Below, piece by piece: positions 59,751 to 64,000 of a stretch of DNA of 64,000 nt. Origin of the DNA: Brevibacterium sanguinis. GTDB lineage: Bacteria; Actinomycetota; Actinomycetes; Actinomycetales; Brevibacteriaceae. Under the pieces are notes generated by a model. The model had not been told where the DNA came from. It saw only the letters and a list, made by a program, of their open reading frames with translations, and did not search any database. The position numbers were made by a program, and so were the translations under genes. How positions within the stretch are numbered: the first letter of the stretch is position 1; every line of letters begins with the position of its first letter. The DNA is taken from the NCBI RefSeq assembly GCF_003315415.1, contig NZ_QNSB01000001.1:1-64000 (forward strand). Reading direction: 5' to 3'.

Positions 59751-60986
59751 GTGACGAACGACAGCAGCCACAACGACGGCGACCGGACGACGGGACCGGC
59801 GCCATGGAACCGGCGCGGAGTGCTCCAGGCGGCGGGTGCCTCGGCGCTCGGAGCAGGACTGGCGACGCTCGGCGGTGGATCCGCCTTCGCCGCGGGCGGG
59901 AACCGAGGCAGGGGCAAAGGCAGCGGCGAAGACGGAGTGATCCGGCGCGCGCTGAAGTTCCCCGCGGACGGGCGCCTGCGCATCGTCCAGTTCAACGACA
60001 CCCAGGACTCCCACCGCACCGACACCCGCACGACCGAACTGCAGAACGCCGTCCTCGACGAGGTCGAGCCGCACTTCGTCGTCATCAACGGCGACGTCAT
60101 CGACGGAGGGCCCACGACTGTCGAGCAGATGAAGCAGGCGATCAACAATGTCGTCCTGCCCATGGAGGAGCGGACGATCCCCTGGGCCCTGACCTTCGGC
60201 AACCACGACGAGGACAGCACCGGGAAGACCGGCTTCGACGAGGCCGACATGATCGCCTTCATCTCCCAGTACAAGCACAACCTCAACACCCTTGGCGCCA
60301 AGGTGACCGGCTCCTCCAATCAGGTGCTGACCGTGAGCGCCTCGAGCGGGAAGTCCGACGCCTTCGCGATCTGGCTGCTCGACTCCGGGCGCTACGCTCC
60401 CGAGCAGATCGCCGGTCAGGAAATCAAGGGCTACCCGCACTGGGACTGGCTGCGCTTCGATCAGGTCGAGTGGTACGCCCGGACCTCCCGCGAGCTCGAG
60501 AAGCGGCGCGGCTCCCTCGTTCCGGGCCTCGTCTTCCAGCACATCGCCCTGCACGAGCACCGAGCGATGTGGTTCGACAGCATCGACTCCCGCACCGACG
60601 CCGACCACCGGCGCGGCACGGACAAGCACTCGATCGTCGGCGAACGCAACGAGGACGAGTGCCCGGGACCCTTCAACTCCGGCATGTTCACCGCGATGCT
60701 CCACCGCGGTGACATCCGGGGCCTCTTCGTCGGCCATGACCACATCAACAGCTACACCGGCAACTACTTCGGCATCGAGCTCGGGTACTCACCGGGCACG
60801 GGCTTCGCCCCGTACGGGCTGCCGGGAGCCGACAAGCACCGGCTGCGCGGAGCACGGGTGTTCACCGTCGACGAAGGCGCGGGCACGTTCACCTCGGAGC
60901 TGAGGCTCGCCCGCGACTACGGCATCGACATGGATCCCGCCGCGAAGCCCGGTGAGCCCGCGCAGTTCCCCGACTACGTCAAGTAG
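59751..60986 (+). CDS. Tat-exported calcineurin-like metallophosphoesterase
   Basis: A 411-residue secreted metallophosphoesterase. A twin-arginine signal (NRRGVLQAAGASALGAG) precedes the mature domain. The dinuclear metal motifs are QFNDTQD (where DxH is common), GDVIDGG, GNHDED, and the terminal GHDHIN; a HEHRAM segment lies between. The FNDTQD variant is seen in the PhoD/purple-phosphatase-like subclass. GTG 59751 follows GAGAGGAC; the in-frame ATG at 59715 lacks a ribosome site. Substrate unknown; extracellular phosphomonoester hydrolysis is likely. Confidence 0.9.
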   Translation: MTNDSSHNDGDRTTGPAPWNRRGVLQAAGASALGAGLATLGGGSAFAAGGNRGRGKGSGEDGVIRRALKFPADGRLRIVQFNDTQDSHRTDTRTTELQNAVLDEVEPHFVVINGDVIDGGPTTVEQMKQAINNVVLPMEERTIPWALTFGNHDEDSTGKTGFDEADMIAFISQYKHNLNTLGAKVTGSSNQVLTVSASSGKSDAFAIWLLDSGRYAPEQIAGQEIKGYPHWDWLRFDQVEWYARTSRELEKRRGSLVPGLVFQHIALHEHRAMWFDSIDSRTDADHRRGTDKHSIVGERNEDECPGPFNSGMFTAMLHRGDIRGLFVGHDHINSYTGNYFGIELGYSPGTGFAPYGLPGADKHRLRGARVFTVDEGAGTFTSELRLARDYGIDMDPAAKPGEPAQFPDYVK

Positions 60987-61293
60987 GGCAGCGCCTGAAC
61001 TGTTCACCCCCTCGCCGAGGTGGCGGCCGGTTCGCGGCCGCCACCTCGGAGGGATGCCTGGCTCGGGCGAGTGCGCCGGCTCACCTCGGAGAGGCGATGG
61101 CCGGGCGGCTCGGCCGGCCCACCTCGGCGGGCACGGGTGAAGGAATCGTGAACTCTGAACGAAGGACAGCGGGCGCGCGGACGCCGTTCGCGCGGACGTA
61201 ACCCTGTCGTCACTTCCCGCCCGTAAGCCTGGTGAGTGCACAGTTTCCGGATGCGCGGATGCGCCGCCCCGATCGATGACAGAGGTAGACGTG
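60987..61293. other. intergenic region with terminator and CACCTCGG repeats
   Basis: 307 bases without a gene. It contains the terminator hairpin (61015-61049) and three copies of the octamer CACCTCGG near 61042, 61081 and 61119, plus the ribosome site of the glycosyltransferase gene at its right end. Confidence 0.6.
61015..61049 (+). terminator. strong hairpin terminator after the metallophosphoesterase gene
   Basis: Perfect inverted repeat with 15-bp arms: 61015-61029 CCGAGGTGGCGGCCG against 61035-61049 CGGCCGCCACCTCGG, loop GTTCG. It is the longest terminator stem seen in the window apart from the 23-bp repeat. Lies 29 bases after the stop codon. Confidence 0.85.
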
Positions 61294-62313
61294 ATGCTTG
61301 AGACCGCGGCCAGGATCGCTGCTATTGTTCCCTGCCACAATGAGGAGATCACTGTGGGCAAGGTGGTGGCTGATCTCAAGGCGGCGGTGCCGGGGATGAC
61401 GGTGTATGTGTATGACAACTGCTCGAGCGACCGGACCGCCGAGCGGGCTGCCCAGGCGGGGGCGGTCGTGCGTCGGGAGGACACCCCGGGCAAGGGCAAT
61501 GTCGTGCGGCGGGCGTTCGCGGACATCGATGCTGATGTCTATGTGATGGTCGATGGGGATGACACGTATGAGGCGGCACACCTGCCCCAGATGATCGCGA
61601 CGTTGGTGGCGGGTCCGTATGACCATGTTCTGGGGGTGCGGCAGGATACTGCGGAGACGTCGTCGTATCGGCCTGGTCATGAGTTGGGGAATCGGATGTT
61701 CAACCGGTTGACGGGGTGGTTGTTCGGGTCTGAGGTTTCGGACATGTTGTCGGGGTTTCGGGTGTTCTCGCGGCGGTTCGTGAAGTCGTTTCCGGCGATC
61801 AGTCGGAGGTTCGAGATCGAGACCGAGTTGACGGTGCATATGATGGCGTTGCGTCTGCCGACGGCTGAGGTGCCGGTGGGGTTTCGGGATCGTCCTGTGG
61901 GGAGTGAGTCGAAGTTGTCGACGTTTCGGGATGGGTTTCGGATTCTTGGTCTGATCACGGCGTTGGTGCGGCATGAGCGTCCGCGGTTGTTCTATGGGGT
62001 GTGGACGGCGGTTCTTGCCGTGTTGTCGTTGGTGTTGGGGTTGCCGGTGGTGTGGGAGTTTTGGCAGACGGGGTTGGTGCCGCGGTTCCCGACGGCGATT
62101 CTTGCTGCGGCTCTGATGGGGTTGGCGTTTGTGTTGGGGAGTGTGGGGTTGACGTTGGATGGTTTGCGTCGGGCGAGGCGGGAGACGTCGCGGTTGTGCT
62201 ACCTGGGACTGCCGGCCGTCAACGCCGACACCGAGGTCGAGCTCCGCGCGGCAGAGTCCCGCATCGACGCTGGCTCCGAGCTGCAGGCGGCAGAGCCCCG
62301 CATCGCCTCGTGA
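61294..62313 (+). CDS. family 2 glycosyltransferase with C-terminal membrane segments
   Basis: A 339-residue GT-A glycosyltransferase (GT2), DPM1/GtrB-like. The nucleotide-sugar fold shows AIVPCHNEEITVGKVVADL, DNCSSDRTAERA and the DxD motif MVDGDDTYEAAH; two hydrophobic segments (GVWTAVLAVLSLVLG and AAALMGLAFVLGSVG) near the C terminus anchor it. It probably makes a lipid-linked sugar for the next gene. ATG 61294 follows AGAGGT at good spacing; 61276 is an alternative. Between about 61560 and 62200 the codon use shifts to GTG/TTG/GGG/CGG and T-ending codons, unlike the C-ending codons of neighbours, then returns to normal. Confidence 0.88.
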   Translation: MLETAARIAAIVPCHNEEITVGKVVADLKAAVPGMTVYVYDNCSSDRTAERAAQAGAVVRREDTPGKGNVVRRAFADIDADVYVMVDGDDTYEAAHLPQMIATLVAGPYDHVLGVRQDTAETSSYRPGHELGNRMFNRLTGWLFGSEVSDMLSGFRVFSRRFVKSFPAISRRFEIETELTVHMMALRLPTAEVPVGFRDRPVGSESKLSTFRDGFRILGLITALVRHERPRLFYGVWTAVLAVLSLVLGLPVVWEFWQTGLVPRFPTAILAAALMGLAFVLGSVGLTLDGLRRARRETSRLCYLGLPAVNADTEVELRAAESRIDAGSELQAAEPRIAS

Positions 62314-64000
62314 GGGAACCGTCCTCCGGAATCCCTGACGAGGCCACTCCCTCGGTCGGAGATCCCGGCGAGACAGGACGTCCGCGCAGTCGACAGGTTG
62401 CCGCACTGCGCTCGTTCCTCGCCTCGTCCCTGCTCTGGGATGGGACGCTAGGCGTCCTCTGCCTGCTCTGGGCCCTCGCCGTCGTCCGGCTCTTCGCTCC
62501 CGGACGCGCCAACGTCGACATCGCCAACCAGTACCAGCAGGCCACCGGGCAGATCCCCTTCTCCGACTGGCACCCGCCGATCATGGCCGTGGTGTGGCGA
62601 TCGCTCATGGACCTCACCGGCGCCCAGGCCAGCCTGCTCGTCCTGCAGGTGGCCCTCCTGGCGGCAGCGTGCTGGATCCTCTGCATCCTCGTCCACCGCC
62701 GGAGCGGATCGCGACCCCTGTCCCTCCTCGGTCCCGCGGTGCTGCTCACCCCGTGGGTCGTCTCGCAGACGACGACGCTGTGGAAGGACACCCAGATGGC
62801 CGCGGCCCTCGCCCTCGGGGTGCTGCTGTTCATCGTCGTGAGGTTCGTCCCGAAGACCTGGGCGCTCGTCCTTCCCGCGTTCCTTCTGCTCGTCTACGCC
62901 CTCGGCCTGCGGAAGAACGCCCTCTTCGCGCTCGTCCCCATCGCCGTCTACATCGCCTGGGTGGTGGTGCGGCAATGGAGTCAGCGGCGCCGCCGTCGTC
63001 AGGGTGCCGAGAGTCCGGGCGGACCGACCCGTCCCCGAGGCGAATCCCCGCTCGAGCCGGCTGCGTCCGCACCGCGACGCTCGTCCGTCTCCCTCCTCAC
63101 TCGCCGAGGTTGGGCGACGGCGGGCGTGTCCATGCTGGTCCTCGTCCTCCTCGGCGGGGGCCTCAAAGCGACCGACGCACTCATCTCCGCCCGCACGGAC
63201 GTGGCGCAGACGGGCCAGATCTCCCAGATCTTCCTCGACGACGTCATGTTCTCCGTGCCCGAGGACGAGCTCATGGCCACGGACGCGCCGGCCGCACTCA
63301 AGGCCCACATCAACTCCGCTCGCGATGAGTGCCTGGCGATGGGCGAGATCTGGGACGCCTACTGGAACTGCTACGGCAGGGGAGAGACCGGTGAGCCCTT
63401 CACCCCGATCGCCCACCAGGACGCGCTCAAGGACCTGTGGCTGAGCGAGGTCATCACCCACCCCGTGCGCTACATCGGCTACCGGGCTGCCGTGTTCTCC
63501 CACTACTTCTTCACCACCGACCTCGTGTACTGGCCGGCCGACTGGCATGGGGAGGCCGGGAAGGCCGGGATCGCGCAGGGGAGCCAGAAGGCCGACCACA
63601 TCGTCCGGCCCTACGTCGAGGACTTCGCGCTCGGCACCTTCCCCATGCTCTTCACCCCCTGGTTCTGGGCGCTGCTCGCCGGCGGCCTCCTCGTCGCCGT
63701 CTGCCGCGCCCACCGGCGCGACGTGCGCGCCTGGCGGGTGCGCGGCGGGACCACGGACGGCCGCGCGGGGAGGTTCCGGCCCGAGATCTCGATGCTGGCC
63801 GCCTCGGCGCTGGTCTACATCCTCGGGTACTTCCCGATCGCACCGGCCAACCACTTCCGATACACGTTCTGGCCGGCGCTGGCCGTGACGATCGCCCTCG
63901 TCCTCTGGTCTGCCGCCCGGTCGCGAGCCGCCGGCGCGACGAGGGTCGGCGGCTCACCGGGCGGACTGTCGGGCGGCGCGCGCCCCGGCATTCAGGGTCC
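62310..64000 (+). CDS. multi-TM membrane protein, GT-C/polymer-type (partial, runs off the end)
   Basis: The frame from GTG 62310 (GTGA overlap with the glycosyltransferase stop) stays open to the window edge: 563 codons without a stop. It has about ten hydrophobic segments with extracytoplasmic loops. The segment DWHPPIMAVVWRSLMDL resembles the first loops of GT-C type glycosyltransferases and wall-sugar polymerases, and a late ANHFRYTFWPALAVTIAL is typical of the same proteins. An acidic soluble loop (about residues 300-360) contains EMGEIWDAYWNCYGRGETG. It probably transfers or polymerises sugars from the lipid-linked donor made by its neighbour (inference). The C terminus is missing. Confidence 0.7.
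   Translation, partial: MREPSSGIPDEATPSVGDPGETGRPRSRQVAALRSFLASSLLWDGTLGVLCLLWALAVVRLFAPGRANVDIANQYQQATGQIPFSDWHPPIMAVVWRSLMDLTGAQASLLVLQVALLAAACWILCILVHRRSGSRPLSLLGPAVLLTPWVVSQTTTLWKDTQMAAALALGVLLFIVVRFVPKTWALVLPAFLLLVYALGLRKNALFALVPIAVYIAWVVVRQWSQRRRRRQGAESPGGPTRPRGESPLEPAASAPRRSSVSLLTRRGWATAGVSMLVLVLLGGGLKATDALISARTDVAQTGQISQIFLDDVMFSVPEDELMATDAPAALKAHINSARDECLAMGEIWDAYWNCYGRGETGEPFTPIAHQDALKDLWLSEVITHPVRYIGYRAAVFSHYFFTTDLVYWPADWHGEAGKAGIAQGSQKADHIVRPYVEDFALGTFPMLFTPWFWALLAGGLLVAVCRAHRRDVRAWRVRGGTTDGRAGRFRPEISMLAASALVYILGYFPIAPANHFRYTFWPALAVTIALVLWSAARSRAAGATRVGGSPGGLSGGARPGIQG

Noticed and set aside
61210..62406. 398-codon minus-strand frame antisense to the glycosyltransferase
   Set aside because: The product is rich in Pro, Arg, His and Gln and mirrors the codon bias of the sense gene; no homology visible.

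Overview
The window is high-GC DNA (G/C-rich third codon positions, many GTG starts, 4-base ATGA/GTGA gene overlaps and many starts that look leaderless), typical of an actinobacterium. The gene complement (DUF222/HNH protein, PCu(A)C plus DyP peroxidase, CmtR, an ArsR-ArsC fusion, an LPXTG Ala-rich surface protein, many NarL-type two-component systems) suggests Micrococcales. Brevibacterium is my best guess from memory, not proven. About 55 genes are called. I saw no rRNA, tRNA, CRISPR array, insertion sequence or phage gene.

Layout. 1-6.5 kb is a metal block: copper chaperone and DyP peroxidase, an arsenic operon (acr3, an ArsR-ArsC fusion, arsC) and a cmtR/CDF cation-efflux pair. 6.5-12.8 kb holds a CHAT-like protease homologue, a two-component system, a DHFR-like reductase, a BKACE-type enzyme, an MFS exporter and a SRPBCC/ArsR pair. 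12.9-19.1 kb is one operon: a Xre-TetR fusion regulator followed by a peptide-type ABC importer whose two ATPases are fused. 19.2-24 kb holds a long perfect hairpin, a DHFR-like/TetR divergent pair with twin operators, a serine hydrolase, a Pth2-like protein and a FUSC membrane protein. 24.2-27.5 kb is a sortase-anchored Ala-rich repeat protein. 28-37.7 kb is metabolic: NYN protein, LhgO, a CYP152 P450, an SDR, a FAD reductase, a DUF222/HNH protein and a DLH-like hydrolase. 37.8-42.1 kb is an ABC exporter with a divergent two-component system whose kinase has an extra C-terminal membrane-anchored tail. 42.3-47.8 kb holds galE, a methyltransferase, a FAD oxidase, a GNAT and fhs.

47.8-55.9 kb is the most interesting region, apparently a zinc-starvation island. 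It contains a Cys-free ribosomal protein bL36, a CobW-like gene broken by an exact 25-bp tandem duplication, a Zur/Fur regulator, a complete Opp/Nik-type ABC importer (two ATPases, binding protein, fused DppB-DppC permease) and an intact CobW GTPase. The same 17-bp near-palindrome lies in the two divergent promoter regions, which ties these genes into one probable Zur regulon. The importer is therefore a candidate uptake system for zinc or a zinc-metallophore complex.

55.9-64 kb: a ProC-like reductase, metNIQ, a Tat-exported metallophosphoesterase with a strong terminator, then a glycosyltransferase with unusual codon use and a large membrane protein that runs off the window end.
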